DNA of 64,000 nucleotides from Rhizaria sp. SCN 62-66 (Eukaryota; Rhizaria, unplaced), in assembly GCA_001724265.1 (NCBI GenBank), contig MEDY01000011.1, positions 124,001 to 188,000 on the forward strand, written 5' to 3'. The translations under genes were made by a program, and so were the position numbers. Below, one piece after another: positions 31,184-41,730 of this stretch; position 1 is the stretch's first letter; each line of letters begins with the position of its first letter. A model generated the notes under the pieces. The model did no database searches. It was not told the DNA's origin and saw only the letters and a list, made by a program, of their open reading frames with translations.

Positions 31184-33105
31184 TCAGAACTTCATGTGCT
31201 TCTTCTCGCCCATGGGCGCGCCGCCGGAGCGCGAGAAGCCGCCGTAGACGTTCTCCTTGCGCTTGACGGCCGTGCCGAACTTAAGCAGCTCCTCGGGCAC
31301 CTGCTGCCCAGCCTCGCGCAGGATGTGCTGCAGCGAGCCGGCGAGGTGCTTGTTGTCGCGGCCGTTGAAGAAGGTCCACGCGGAGCCCGTCTTGCCGGCG
31401 CGGCCTGTGCGGCCGATGCGGTGCACGTAGTCCTCGATGACGAGCGGGAAAGTGTAGTTGACGACGTGCTCAACGTTAGGGATGTCAAGGCCGCGCGCCG
31501 CGACGTCGGTGGCGACCAGGATGCTCACCTTGCCCGACTTGAACGACGCCAGCGCGTTGGTGCGCTGGTCCTGGCTGTAGTCGGAGCTCAGGCCGGCGAC
31601 CTTGTAGCCCTGCGAGGCGATCTCGCGCTCGATCTCGGGCACCTCCTTCTTGTACAGCACAAAGACAATGATCTTGACGTCGGAGCCGTTGGCGATCTTC
31701 TTGAGCAGCTCGCGCAGACGGCCCTTCTTAGCGTGAAAGTCGTCGATCACCTCGACGGTCTGCGTGATGCGCGCGTTCGCCATGAGGCGGTCCGTCTGCA
31801 CCATCATCTTTCCGTCCTCGCCCTCCACCATCGCCGGCTCGCGGCCGATGATGATGTGCACGTGGTCGTCGCGGATGAGCTCGCTGCCCAGCTTCTGCAC
31901 GCTCTCGGGCCACGTGGCCGAGAAGAGCAGCGTCTGGCGCGCCTCCTTGGGCCCGATGGCGGCCGAGATGGCGCGCACGTCGGGCTCAAAGCCCATGTCC
32001 AGCAGGCGGTCCGCCTCGTCCAGCACGAAGTACGTCACCTTGCTGACGTCGATCGTCTGCTCGTTGATCATGGCGAGCAGACGGCCCGGGGTGGCGACGA
32101 CGACGTCGACACCCGCGCGCAGCGACGCCTTCTGCGAGCCCTTGTCGACGCCGCCGTAGACGCACACGGAGCGGCACGCAGTGTGCGCGCGGCACTCGTC
32201 GATCACCGCCTGCGTCTGCATCGCAAGCTCGCGCGTGGGGGCGAGCACCAGCACCGAGGGGGTCGAGTGCGCGCGCTTGGCGCCGGGGGCCGCGGCGGGC
32301 ACAGAGGTGCGCAGGTGCATCAGGGCGGGCAGCATGAAGCCGAAAGTTTTACCGGAGCTGTGAGACAGAGACGGAAAAAGAGAAGATCACGTAAGAACAC
32401 GAAGAAGAGACAGGTTGTGAGGAGAACGTCCGCGTGTACAAGATATTGCGTGAGGAACGAAAGCGAACACGCATATACGTGAATACAGGCGCAATACAGG
32501 ACAGAAGCAGTGAATAAGCGTGATTAAATGTGATAACAGTGTGTAACGTACCCAGTCTCGGCAATGCCGATGACGTCCTTGCCCATGAAGAGCGCAGGCC
32601 AAGCCTGGGCCTGGATCGGCGTGGGGGAAGTGAACTTGCCCCAGCACTTGCTCACGTCGGCGGGCAGGTTGAGCTGGGAGAACTTGGTGAAGGGCAGAAT
32701 CTTCTCGGAAGCAGAGCCGACGACGGTGATCGAGTGCTTAGTGCGGAACTCGGTGGCCTCGACCTTGGAGACGGGCTCCTTGAGGTACTCGAAGACAACT
32801 GCGGGGGACGACGCGGAGTCCGCCTTGTCCTTCTTGTCCTTCTTCTCCTTCTTGTCCTTCTTGTCCTTCTTGTCAGCCTTCTCAGACTTCTCGGACGCCT
32901 CAGAGGCAGCAGGGGACGGTAGGATAACGTCCTCCTCCTCAGCCTCGGCAGCAGCGGCCTCGGCGGCCTTGCGCGCACGCTTCGCCTCCTTCTTGGCCGC
33001 CTTCCGCTGCGCACGGGCCTCCTCGGACTCGACCTCGTCCTCGGAAACCTCGTCCGCGGGAGGCTGCTTAGAAGTCAATTTGACCTTATCAGTAATTGAA
33101 GGCAT
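31184..33105 (-). CDS. DBP3: DBP3-like ATP-dependent DEAD-box RNA helicase (ribosome biogenesis), two exons
   Basis: Exons 33105-32552 and 32357-31184; the 194-nt intron has donor GTACGT and acceptor CACAG. The product is 575 aa. Seen: a Lys/Glu/Asp-rich N-tail with KKDKKDKKEKKDKKDK; a Q-motif region ending FTSPTPIQAQAWPALF; motif I AETGSGKT (about 182-189); PTREL (about 225); VATPGR; DEAD (about 298-301); SAT (about 331); ATDVAARGLDIPNV; and HRIGRTGRAGKTG. The KKDK-rich tail and the C-terminal HLAGSLQHILREAG..VPEELLKFGT segment closely resemble yeast Dbp3, a nucleolar helicase of 60S pre-rRNA processing. The role is inferred from that similarity; the related DDX5/Dbp2 group is the alternative. 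ATG 33105 is chosen because the frame extends further only to a TTG. The intron falls inside the Walker A motif (AETG/SGKT). Confidence 0.93.
32358..32551 (-). other. Intron in DBP3-like gene, inside the Walker A codons
   Basis: Donor GTACGTTACAC directly after ...GAG ACT GG, acceptor ...GTCTCACAG before C TCC GGT AAA ACT. Removing it rebuilds the AETGSGKT motif in phase, which makes these sites nearly certain. Confidence 0.92.
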
Positions 33106-34447
33106 CGGAAATAGTGATACTTTCGCCGTTGACGGAAGATTCACAGACCTGGAAATCAACTCCTCACAGGCCCCACTCGGGTCCCCCCAGGCCTGCCAGC
33201 AGCTGCAGCCGGATGACCGTGAGCTGGCGAGGCTGCGGGACCGAAAATAAAAATTAATTACCCAAGCTGAGGAAATAGAAATCTTCTTCCCGCGACTCTG
33301 CAGCGCATTGAAAGGTCAACATGAATTTGTTATGCTTTTTCACTTTGGTTGAATATTTATATTTTTCAATCTTAGAGCCGTCTCTCGACGTTTTGTGGTG
33401 CATATCTCGATTGGAAGCTTGCATGGGCCGCCCCTGCAGTCAGAGCACTCGCTTCCCTCCGCAAACCCTCCCTGCAGCGGGCCACACGATGATAGCTGCT
33501 AATTGAAGCCTTGATTACACATTATCTTACTTACAGCTAGTGTGTCCGCAGCGTCCGAGGCTTACTGTATGCATTCTTGCGCGTCTTGGTACTTTGAATG
33601 GGACTGACCCCCCTGTGTGGCACCACAACCGGACGACAAGGCTCGTATCACGTCAACGCACGTGCACTGTGCTTTGTTTTAGCACGCCTGCGCCGTCAAC
33701 TCTGCGTCACTCTCTCTAATTTGTGTCTTTGACATGCATATTGTCTCGATATCTTATATTTGATATCTCTCCGCCCCTCATGCGCTCGCCCTGTCTGCAA
33801 CTAATATCTCGCCCCGTCCCTCGCTTCCTCTGCTGCAGCGCGCTCTCCGTGTTGGTCGTGAGTGCGCACACCAGCAAACCACGACGTCCTTGCTCTCCCA
33901 GTCCGCTTTGCTGGCGCTTGCGTCGCCCTTGCTGACTCCGACCGCTCTCCCCACCACCACCAACTCTTACTCTCTCTCTCTCTGCGCTTCGGCTAAGCAG
34001 CTGCAGCAGCAGTACTCGGCAGCAGCCGCCTGCTTCTCCTTCCCGCCGTTGCCGTCGCGTTCCCGCGCGCTCTCCCCTCTAGGTCTTGCGCCCGCCGTGC
34101 TGTGCTCCGAGTCGCTCGCCGCCACAACAACAGCCACCGCCGCTGCGACAGTCGCTCCAGTAACTGACGCATTGGTCGACTGCGCCTCCGCGCTCGCGCT
34201 CACTCTCTTCAGTCCCAATAGCCCTGTTGCTGCTGCTGCTCTGACGACAACTCACAGTCACAGTATCGCGAACTTCGCTGGTTCAACTGCGTGCGACTGC
34301 CCCGACTGCGACCCCGAGTCTGACCCCCGTCTCGACTCACTCGACTCACGCTCACACTCGCCCGCACACGCACACGCACACGCACACGCACACGCACACG
34401 CACACGCACACAGCGGCGCTCTCAAGGCTAGCCTCCCTCTCAGCCTG
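33106..34447. other. Divergent upstream region of DBP3-like and MYB genes
   Basis: About 1.3 kb. The left half is AT-rich. From about 33890 the MYB frame is open upstream but has no ATG until 34448; this part is CT-rich with simple repeats and is read as 5' leader. Two GATATCT elements lie at 33748-33754 and 33762-33768, 14 bp apart. A CACACG repeat lies at 34364-34411. Confidence 0.55.
34364..34411 (+). repeat. (CACACG)n short tandem repeat in MYB 5' leader
   Basis: About eight copies of the hexamer CACACG/GCACAC just upstream of the MYB start codon. If the leader were translated it would encode an Ala-His tract. Likely length-polymorphic. Confidence 0.85.
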
Positions 34448-37400
34448 ATGTCCGCCGAACCTTACACGGGCCGCAGCAGCCGCTACGCCGCCGCCGCCGC
34501 CGCCGCCGCGGCTGCCGCGGGCAGCTCCAGCGGCCGCTCGACCAGCCCCTCGGGCTCCGCGCTTCCCGCCGCGGGCGGCGCCGCGGGCGTCGGCGGCAGC
34601 AGCGTGGCGACTGGCGGCGATGACGATGACGACGACTACGACGACGCCAAGAAGAAGGCGCGCAAGGCCTACACGGTGACCAAGCCGCGCGAGGTGTGGA
34701 CCAAGGATGAGCACGCGCGCTTCGTCCACGCGCTGGGCGTCTACGAGCGCGACTGGAAGCGCATCGAGGAGTACATCGGCACCAAGACGGTGATCCAGAT
34801 CCGTTCCCACGCGCAAAAGTACTTCCTCAAGCTGCAGAAGGAGGGCAAGACGGACGTGATCCCGGCGCCACGCCCGAAGCGCTACGCGTCCATCACGCGC
34901 GGCGGCAGCGCGGGCGGCGGCTACGGCGACGGCGACGGGGACGGGGACGGCGACTCGCTGCCCGGCGGCGGTCACGGTCACGGCCACGGCGCGCACGGCG
35001 GCGTTGAGGGCTCGGACGGCGACGAAAGCGACCGGCTCTCGGTCGCCAGCTCCGTCGCCACGGCCGCCGCCTCGGTCACCGGCACCGGCCGGCCCAAGCG
35101 CGTGCGCCGCGCCGGCCCCGTCGGCCCGCGGCTTACAAGCGCGGCCGCGGCACTGCTGTCGGCCAGCCCTTCGCACCCGAACCACCCGAACTCAGGCAAC
35201 AGCAACGCGGGCGGCGGTGGCCGCGGCGCCAACTCTAGCGCCAATGCTACCAACGGCGGCGGCGCGGACGGGCTGAGCTACTCGCCTTCGGCGCTGGATC
35301 ACCACGGACACCACGGACACGGACACGGACACCCCGCACACGGCCAGTTCTACCACCACCACCCCGCCGGGTCCGGGCTCGCAATGGCCCTCGCCGCGGC
35401 CGGCGGGCCCGGGGCCGCGGGCCCGCAGTCGCAGCTGCAGTCCGCAGCCGCGGTCGCCGCGGGCACCGGCGGCGCGGGCGCGGGCACCGGCGGCGGGCTC
35501 ATCCCGCCCCATCACTACCACGCGCACGCGCACGCCCACGGTCACCGGTACCCGGGCTCGTCCGCTGCGTCCGAGGCCGGCGGCGGGTACCTGCCTGTGG
35601 GCTACGCCTCGCTGTCCCGCACCGCCAGCCCGGCCGCCAGTGGCGCCGTCGCGGGCCCCCACGGCCACGGCCACGGCCACGGGCACCCGCAGGGGCACAG
35701 CAGCAGCGCGAGCGTCGCCAGCGGCGTCGGCGTCGGTGTCGGTGTCGGTGTGGGGCCCGGGAGCTTTTTTCGCCCTATGTCCTCGGCCGCCTCGGTCGCC
35801 AGCCTCAACGACGGTGCCGGCGCGCGCGGGGGCCCCGGCTCGGTGGCGGGCGCCGCGCCCTCCGCGCACACGGGCCTCGGTGTGACGCCCGCGGCGGGCG
35901 GCCTGGCCCGCTTCGGCTCCCCGCCCTCGCCCACCGGCTCCGTGCACTCGGCGCGCTCCTACACGCCCGCGGCCGCCGCCGCTGCCGCCGCCGCCGCCGC
36001 TGCCGCGGGCGCGGGCGTCGGCGCCGGCGCCCTTCTCTCACTCGGCTGCCGGCGGTCCTCGACCACCGCGCACGGCCACGGCCACCACCACGTGGGCGGC
36101 TCGGGCGCCAGCATCGCCGGCTCCGTCGCCGCGGGCCCCGCGTCCGTGGCCGGCGGCGTCGGGCCCGTCGGCGGCGGCATGGGCAGCGGCGGCAGCGTGA
36201 CCTCGCTGCAGCACCACCACCGGCCGCGCGCGTATCCCATCGCGGGCTCAGTGGCCTCCTTCTCCGCCGTCAACGGCGTCGTCCCCGTCGGCCCAGGCGC
36301 CGCGGCCGGTGGCGGCGGCTTCACTGGGGTCATCCACCCGCCCGTGCCCTCGCTGCCCGTGGGCGTCGCGGGCGCCGGCGCGCTCCCGCTGTCGGCCGCC
36401 GCCGCCGCCGCCGCCGTCGCGGGCGGGGGCGGCGCGGGCGCGGGCGCGGGTGGCGTGAGCCACAGCATCTTCGCGGTGCCGCCGCTGCTCACGCGCACAG
36501 CCTCGACCAGCTCGGTCCGCTCCCACATCAGCCACGGCACCGCGCTGTCGGCGCTCGCGGGCATGCCCATCGGCCGCGGCGGGCTCCGCGGCGCGCTCGA
36601 CGCCTCCACCGCCCACGCCCTCGCCCACGGTCACGGCCACGGTCACGGTGTGGTTGGCCTGCTCGCGGTCACCCCCACGCCGACCGCCGCCGCCCCGGTT
36701 GGCGCCGCAGTGGCCGGCGCGCCCCGGTCCGACTCGACCTCCGCCGCCGTCGCCGCCGCGCTCACCCCCGCCGCCCCCGCTGCTGTCGCGCCCGTCGCAG
36801 CGGCCGCCGACGCTGTTTCCACCGCTGTGGTCACCGCGGGCGCCGTGCCCGTCGCGATCACACTCTCCGCGCCTCCGACCGCGGGCCACATGGCGTCGCT
36901 GGTTGAAACGGCCTCGTCGCTGCCGCCGCTGCCCTCCGCCGCCTCCGCGCTGCTGCCCGGCGCCGTCTCTGGCGCCGTGCCCGTGCCCGTGCCCGTGCCC
37001 GTGGCGGCGCTGCCGCTGGCGTTGCCTCTGCCCGTCGATGCCACCGTCGTCGCCGGCACTGCGGGCCCCGTCGCCGCCCTCGCCAGCGCCAGCACCAGCA
37101 CCGCCGGCGCTGGCGCTGCGGGATTCGAGTTCCTGGCCTCGTGCGGCACGGGCATCGCGGGCGAGTACCAGTACCCTCCCAACGCTGCAGTCACCGCCGC
37201 TAACAACGCCAACGCCGCGATGTTCGACGGCCCGTCCCCGCCCGCCGCGGCCGCCGCCCCCGCCGCTGGCGCCGCCGACGCCGGGTCCCCCGCCGAGTCG
37301 CCGTCGCCGGCCAATGTCATCGCCCACTCCGCGAGCGCCGGCGCCAACGCCGGGGAGGCAATGGTGGACGCCGAGACCGGCGCCGCCGCGACGTCCAACG

Positions 37401-39556
37401 CCGCCAACACCAACAGCAGCTCGTCTGCCACCGCTGCCGCCGCCGCGCCTGCTGCCACTGGCGCCAACGCCGGCTCTAGCTCGAGCTCTGCCGCTGGCGC
37501 CGGTGCCGGCGCGGGTGCTGGTGAGGAGGACGAGGACGAGGAGCAGCGCCGCCGCCGCCTGGCCGCCGCCGCCGCGCTGCATCGCCACGACGAGCCCGCC
37601 GGCACGCTCCCCGCTGCCGTCGCCGCCGCTGACAGCGACGCCCCTGTCGCCGGCGCGGCTGGCGATGCGGCAGCCAACGCGCTCGTCCCCGCCACCGACT
37701 CCGCCGCTGTCCAGCAGCCGCAGCAGCAGCAGCATGCCCCGGCGCAACCCCCGCGGGGTGAGGAAAGCGCTGCGCTGGAGCTGCGACACCACTCGACTGC
37801 GCTGGCGCACCTGGCGCGGCTGCCGTCGCTGCTGGCCTCGATCCGCGGCGCACCGTTGGCGTCGGACCCTGACGGGCGTTGTGCCGCTGTGCCCAACGCC
37901 TTCGTGTACCCGTCGGCCTCGCAGACGCTGCCGACCTTCGCCCGCGCCCGCGGCCCCGTGGCTCACGACGTGCGGCCGCTGCCCTTCTCTTCGGCGCAGC
38001 TCGCGCGCGCCACGCTGCGCCGCGTGTACCTCGCGCGCGAAGAGTCGAGCGACCCGCGCCACATGGCAGAGCTCGCCGACGCCGCCGCCGCCGAGTCCGA
38101 GGCCACCGCGCTGCTCCTGCAGGCGCGCGCCGAGCACGAGGCGCGCGCCGCCGCCGCCGCCGCCGCACAAGACGCGCTGGCGGGCGCCGTGGAGCGCGCG
38201 CACGCGGCGGGGCGCGATCCCGACACAGACCCCGAGGCCGTGGCCGCGGCCGACGCCGTGACGGCGACTGCGACGGCGCTCGACGCCGCGGCCAACGAGC
38301 TCGCCGTGGTGTACGCGCGCACCGAGGCCGCGGCCAACGCAGTCGCGGCGCTGCCGCCCGTGGTGTCGAAGCCGCTGCTGGGCACGCGCCCGCTGGCGAC
38401 GGCCGCTATGGGCACCGGCGGCAACGGCGGCGGCGCGGGTGCCACCACGTTGCTGCGCGCCGCGCCGCCGCTGGTCGGCACGGGGTACCTGGGCAGCTTC
38501 ACGTGGCACCGGCTCGGCCACGAGCAGCGGCTGAGAGCGATGGCAGACCCGTCGCTGGTTCTCGCGCGCGGCAAGGTCGCCGAGGCCGTCAAGGCCGGCG
38601 CAGAGGTCCGCGCCTCGGCCGCAACGGACCCCGCGCGCGCGGCCGCCGCGCTCGCCGCGGTGGGGCCCAGCGACGACCCGGGCGCCGCGCTGGCGGCCGC
38701 GGCGGCCGCGGATCCGGCCGCCTTCACGGGCGGCGTCACGGACCTGGGCGCGCGCGGCGTGGCGGAGCTGCTGAGCTCGATCTTCGACCCCTCGGCGGGG
38801 CTCACGCCGCTGGACCGCACGCGCGCGCTCGACGCGCTGTCGCCCGCGGAGAAGCGCCTCGCGGCCGTGCTGCTCAAGAACATGGCCGTCAACCTCACCG
38901 GCGTCGACGCGCTGCAGCAGCTCCAGCAGCAGCAGCAGAGCGAGTACGAGCAGCAGCAGTTTCTGCTCCAGCAGCAGCAGCAACAGCAGCAGCATGAGCA
39001 GATGATGATGCTGGAGCAGCAACAGCAGCAGCACGAGCACGACTTTGCCGCCGCTGCTGGCGCGGGCCAGAATGTGGAAGACCACCTCGATCAGCAGCAC
39101 CATCTCATGTTCCAACAGCAGCAGCAGCAGCAGCAGCTTCAGCACCACGAGGACGACGTTGCCGCCGCTCTCATGGATGAGTCGCACCTCCAGCAACAGC
39201 AACATCAACAGCAGCAACAGATGCAGCTCGCTGGCGCTGACGCTGAGACTGACCCCGCGGCCGCGCTGTTTGGCGACGACGCCCTCGCGCACACACACGC
39301 CCAGCAGCAGCAGGCTCATGACGCCACCGCACAGATGACTGCAGGCGACATGAACATGGCTCTGGGCCTGGGCTTGGGCCCCCTCGACGGGCTGGGCGGC
39401 GCCGGTGTGGGCGAGGCCAGCGCGGCCGACGCCTTCTTCGCCGCCGACCCGCAGGTCGTGCTCGACGCGGCCACTGCGCCCGACGCCAACGCTAACACCG
39501 CTGATGCGACTGCGGCTCCCGGTGGCGACAACCTCGACGGGCACATGTTTGGTTAA
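34448..39556 (+). CDS. SHAQKYF-class single-repeat MYB protein, REVEILLE/LHY/CCA1-like, with very long low-complexity C-terminus
   Basis: Intronless frame of 1,702 aa from ATG 34448 (the frame extends upstream only to a TTG at 33890) to TAA. Seen: one MYB repeat at about residues 75-135, beginning [20 protein letters not shown] and containing [29 protein letters not shown]. It is followed directly by a basic [11 protein letters not shown] segment that matches the PPPRPKRKA motif of plant REVEILLE/CCA1-like factors. The remaining ~1,560 residues are low complexity: Gly/Ala/Ser/Val runs, GHGHGH tracts, VPVPVP, and CAG-encoded Gln blocks at 38900-39320. No second domain was recognised. Expected role: nuclear sequence-specific DNA-binding regulator. 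SHAQKYF MYBs also occur outside plants, so a clock function is not implied. Convergent with the kinase gene downstream. Confidence 0.9.
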   Translation: MSAEPYTGRSSRYAAAAAAAAAAAGSSSGRSTSPSGSALPAAGGAAGVGGSSVATGGDDDDDDYDDAKKKARKAYTVTKPREVWTKDEHARFVHALGVYERDWKRIEEYIGTKTVIQIRSHAQKYFLKLQKEGKTDVIPAPRPKRYASITRGGSAGGGYGDGDGDGDGDSLPGGGHGHGHGAHGGVEGSDGDESDRLSVASSVATAAASVTGTGRPKRVRRAGPVGPRLTSAAAALLSASPSHPNHPNSGNSNAGGGGRGANSSANATNGGGADGLSYSPSALDHHGHHGHGHGHPAHGQFYHHHPAGSGLAMALAAAGGPGAAGPQSQLQSAAAVAAGTGGAGAGTGGGLIPPHHYHAHAHAHGHRYPGSSAASEAGGGYLPVGYASLSRTASPAASGAVAGPHGHGHGHGHPQGHSSSASVASGVGVGVGVGVGPGSFFRPMSSAASVASLNDGAGARGGPGSVAGAAPSAHTGLGVTPAAGGLARFGSPPSPTGSVHSARSYTPAAAAAAAAAAAAAGAGVGAGALLSLGCRRSSTTAHGHGHHHVGGSGASIAGSVAAGPASVAGGVGPVGGGMGSGGSVTSLQHHHRPRAYPIAGSVASFSAVNGVVPVGPGAAAGGGGFTGVIHPPVPSLPVGVAGAGALPLSAAAAAAAVAGGGGAGAGAGGVSHSIFAVPPLLTRTASTSSVRSHISHGTALSALAGMPIGRGGLRGALDASTAHALAHGHGHGHGVVGLLAVTPTPTAAAPVGAAVAGAPRSDSTSAAVAAALTPAAPAAVAPVAAAADAVSTAVVTAGAVPVAITLSAPPTAGHMASLVETASSLPPLPSAASALLPGAVSGAVPVPVPVPVAALPLALPLPVDATVVAGTAGPVAALASASTSTAGAGAAGFEFLASCGTGIAGEYQYPPNAAVTAANNANAAMFDGPSPPAAAAAPAAGAADAGSPAESPSPANVIAHSASAGANAGEAMVDAETGAAATSNAANTNSSSSATAAAAAPAATGANAGSSSSSAAGAGAGAGAGEEDEDEEQRRRRLAAAAALHRHDEPAGTLPAAVAAADSDAPVAGAAGDAAANALVPATDSAAVQQPQQQQHAPAQPPRGEESAALELRHHSTALAHLARLPSLLASIRGAPLASDPDGRCAAVPNAFVYPSASQTLPTFARARGPVAHDVRPLPFSSAQLARATLRRVYLAREESSDPRHMAELADAAAAESEATALLLQARAEHEARAAAAAAAQDALAGAVERAHAAGRDPDTDPEAVAAADAVTATATALDAAANELAVVYARTEAAANAVAALPPVVSKPLLGTRPLATAAMGTGGNGGGAGATTLLRAAPPLVGTGYLGSFTWHRLGHEQRLRAMADPSLVLARGKVAEAVKAGAEVRASAATDPARAAAALAAVGPSDDPGAALAAAAAADPAAFTGGVTDLGARGVAELLSSIFDPSAGLTPLDRTRALDALSPAEKRLAAVLLKNMAVNLTGVDALQQLQQQQQSEYEQQQFLLQQQQQQQQHEQMMMLEQQQQQHEHDFAAAAGAGQNVEDHLDQQHHLMFQQQQQQQQLQHHEDDVAAALMDESHLQQQQHQQQQQMQLAGADAETDPAAALFGDDALAHTHAQQQQAHDATAQMTAGDMNMALGLGLGPLDGLGGAGVGEASAADAFFAADPQVVLDAATAPDANANTADATAAPGGDNLDGHMFG
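38900..39320 (+). repeat. CAG-rich polyglutamine-coding tracts in MYB gene
   Basis: Several blocks of 6-12 Gln codons, mostly CAG with a few CAA, separated by His/Glu/Met-rich spacers. They lie in frame within the MYB coding sequence. The mostly pure CAG runs suggest slippage-prone DNA. Confidence 0.85.
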
Positions 39557-41730
39557 GGACCTCTGGCTGAGTGCCATTTTGTGCATCTCAATGGGAGGTG
39601 TGCGGAGTCGCATTTGTATCATAATACGCTCGGTGTGAGCGCGTGTGGCTGTGCGGGTGCTGAAAGATCATGGTTCGTCTAGTCAGTAACCCCACAACTG
39701 TGATGCAGCACCGTTACACATCTAGTGTGTTTGTTTTAATTATTATCGTAACTAATACCTTAGTCCAGCGCGCATTCACGTGCATACCGACAAACGGCCA
39801 ATTTAGCAAAAACAAATGCTCTACTTTGTCTCGTTTTTGTCACCTCCTTCGATAGGTGTGCAGCCGGTGCGATATTCCCACAGGCATCACCCCATCTCTG
39901 GGCATAACTAATCGTTTCTTGTCTGTTCGTTTTTGTTTGTCTCTATGGAGAGAGGCTTGTGACGCCTCAACACGAATATATCACTTCCTTCATACACAAT
40001 CAACTTCATTTACATCTGTCATGTCTTACTTGCGCAATAGATATGTTTGAGCACAAAGCGCATTCGCACAAACGCCAAATATGGATAATTCTCGAAGAGT
40101 TTGTGTATTTTTATCACGCGGCCCACATTCACCACAGTGTTTCACGCACGCACATCCGCTGCGCACACACGTTGTGTGTATGCAGTGCGCAGTGCTGAAT
40201 CGGTGTTAGATATAAGAAATCGTAGGGACAAATAACCCGCAGGTTATAATAGCTAAACGTGTACTTTTTTGGATTTTTGTGTGAATCACGAGCGTCCTGC
40301 TACAGGAACAGCAGAAATGGCGGGACTCTCGTATTTGTCAATATGCAAATTGATGAAAACAGAAGGTGGTGTAAACACATGAGTTGAGAGGAGACAGCCA
40401 TCGCAACAGGTGCGGATGTCCAGGGTGACTACAGTGACAAGTGATGTTGAGCGAACGAGCGCAAAGGTGGCAATGCGGCAGCGAGCAAGTGTAATGTAAT
40501 GCAGTGCACCACACGAGCGAGCAGTGGCAGTGGGTAGTAAACAAACAAAGAGAGCTGAATCAATCACTGTACAGAGTAAGCGCGCAGAAGAGCAGTGCTC
40601 TGATCCTGCAAACTGTTAATAGACAATAAAAGAAACGAATCAAGAGGAAACAGACAAATATGAACAAATGAAGCAATCAAACGGGAGCGATAGTGCAAAA
40701 CGAAAGGACGGTGATAAACACTAGCGCGCGTGTGACGACGTACTATCACCTCAGTTAAGACACTTATACATCACAGCTGATTGGACGACGTGGAACCGTA
40801 GAACCGCAGTCGGTGAACGTGGACGGCATTCTAAAATGAGACAGAGTAAGCGGCAATAAAGACGACGACGATCACATGCATGTAAGGTGCTAGCGACAAG
40901 CTGTAAAGCTCAGGCGCGACGAGTGTTACAAACATTGTGGCGTACAAACGTAAACTTGTCCAAATAACGTGGACAAGGGACAGAAATAAACATCAGCATA
41001 GGTTTTACATTTACATAAACATGAAGAAACAGCACAACACACGTTACATAAAAAAAGATAACTTGTTCGCGTTGAACGGGACATTCATGCGTCGACGAAG
41101 TCACTGTCACTCAAGCCAGTGCACATGTGCATTGTTGCAGCAGCAAACAGTGTTGTAAGCGTGTGTGTGTGTGTGTCATAACAAAGGAGTGCAGTTTGTC
41201 GCGCGTCTAGACGCAAGCAACAAACAGCGTACATCTTATGACCTAAACATACACTACTCGCCTACACTGCGTACCGGACAAAGATCATTGCGCTGGCTAG
41301 CCAGTAAACATTGGTGGAAGTACAAACAGCAAGCTGCAAGCTGCAAACAGCAAGCAACAAGCCGACATAAAAGAAGAAATCCAGAGAAACCACGACTTCA
41401 CATGGTCAAACGCATGAATAAATATGACTGACTAGGTGGTAGGTTGACATTTAGCATGTACGCTTAGCGGCTGACAATGCAACGACATAGCTTGCACCGC
41501 AGCAAAGCAAAGTGCGTACTCAGAGGAGGAGCATGCAGGGCTGTGGCTGCGTTGTAATGACGTGCAATGTGACTGACAAACTATTAATGCACTTATCCAA
41601 GAAAAAAATGTTTGTAAACAGAATAAAAATATAACACAAGTCAAAATTAACCTAACAAACGATAAATTACATTAATGACTCACAACTCAGTAAGCACAAA
41701 TGCACCAACAGTAGTGCTGATATCACGTGT
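39557..41730. other. Intergenic region between convergent MYB and kinase genes
   Basis: About 2.2 kb of AT-richer DNA, the longest spacer in the window. It has a short GT repeat near 41159-41177 and an imperfect direct repeat of a CAAGCTGCAA-type unit near 41325-41360. Open frames are short and have no recognisable protein motif. No structural RNA was recognised. Confidence 0.55.

Noticed and set aside
31196-32482. 428-codon plus-strand open frame
   Set aside because: Antisense to the DBP3-like exon, runs across its intron boundary, and has no motif; a shadow of GC-rich codons.
33890-34447. N-terminal extension of the MYB protein
   Set aside because: The frame opens with TTG and has no ATG before 34448; the DNA is CT-rich and contains a CACACG repeat, typical of an untranslated leader.
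41159-41177. GT dinucleotide repeat
   Set aside because: A simple microsatellite in a spacer; nothing suggests function.
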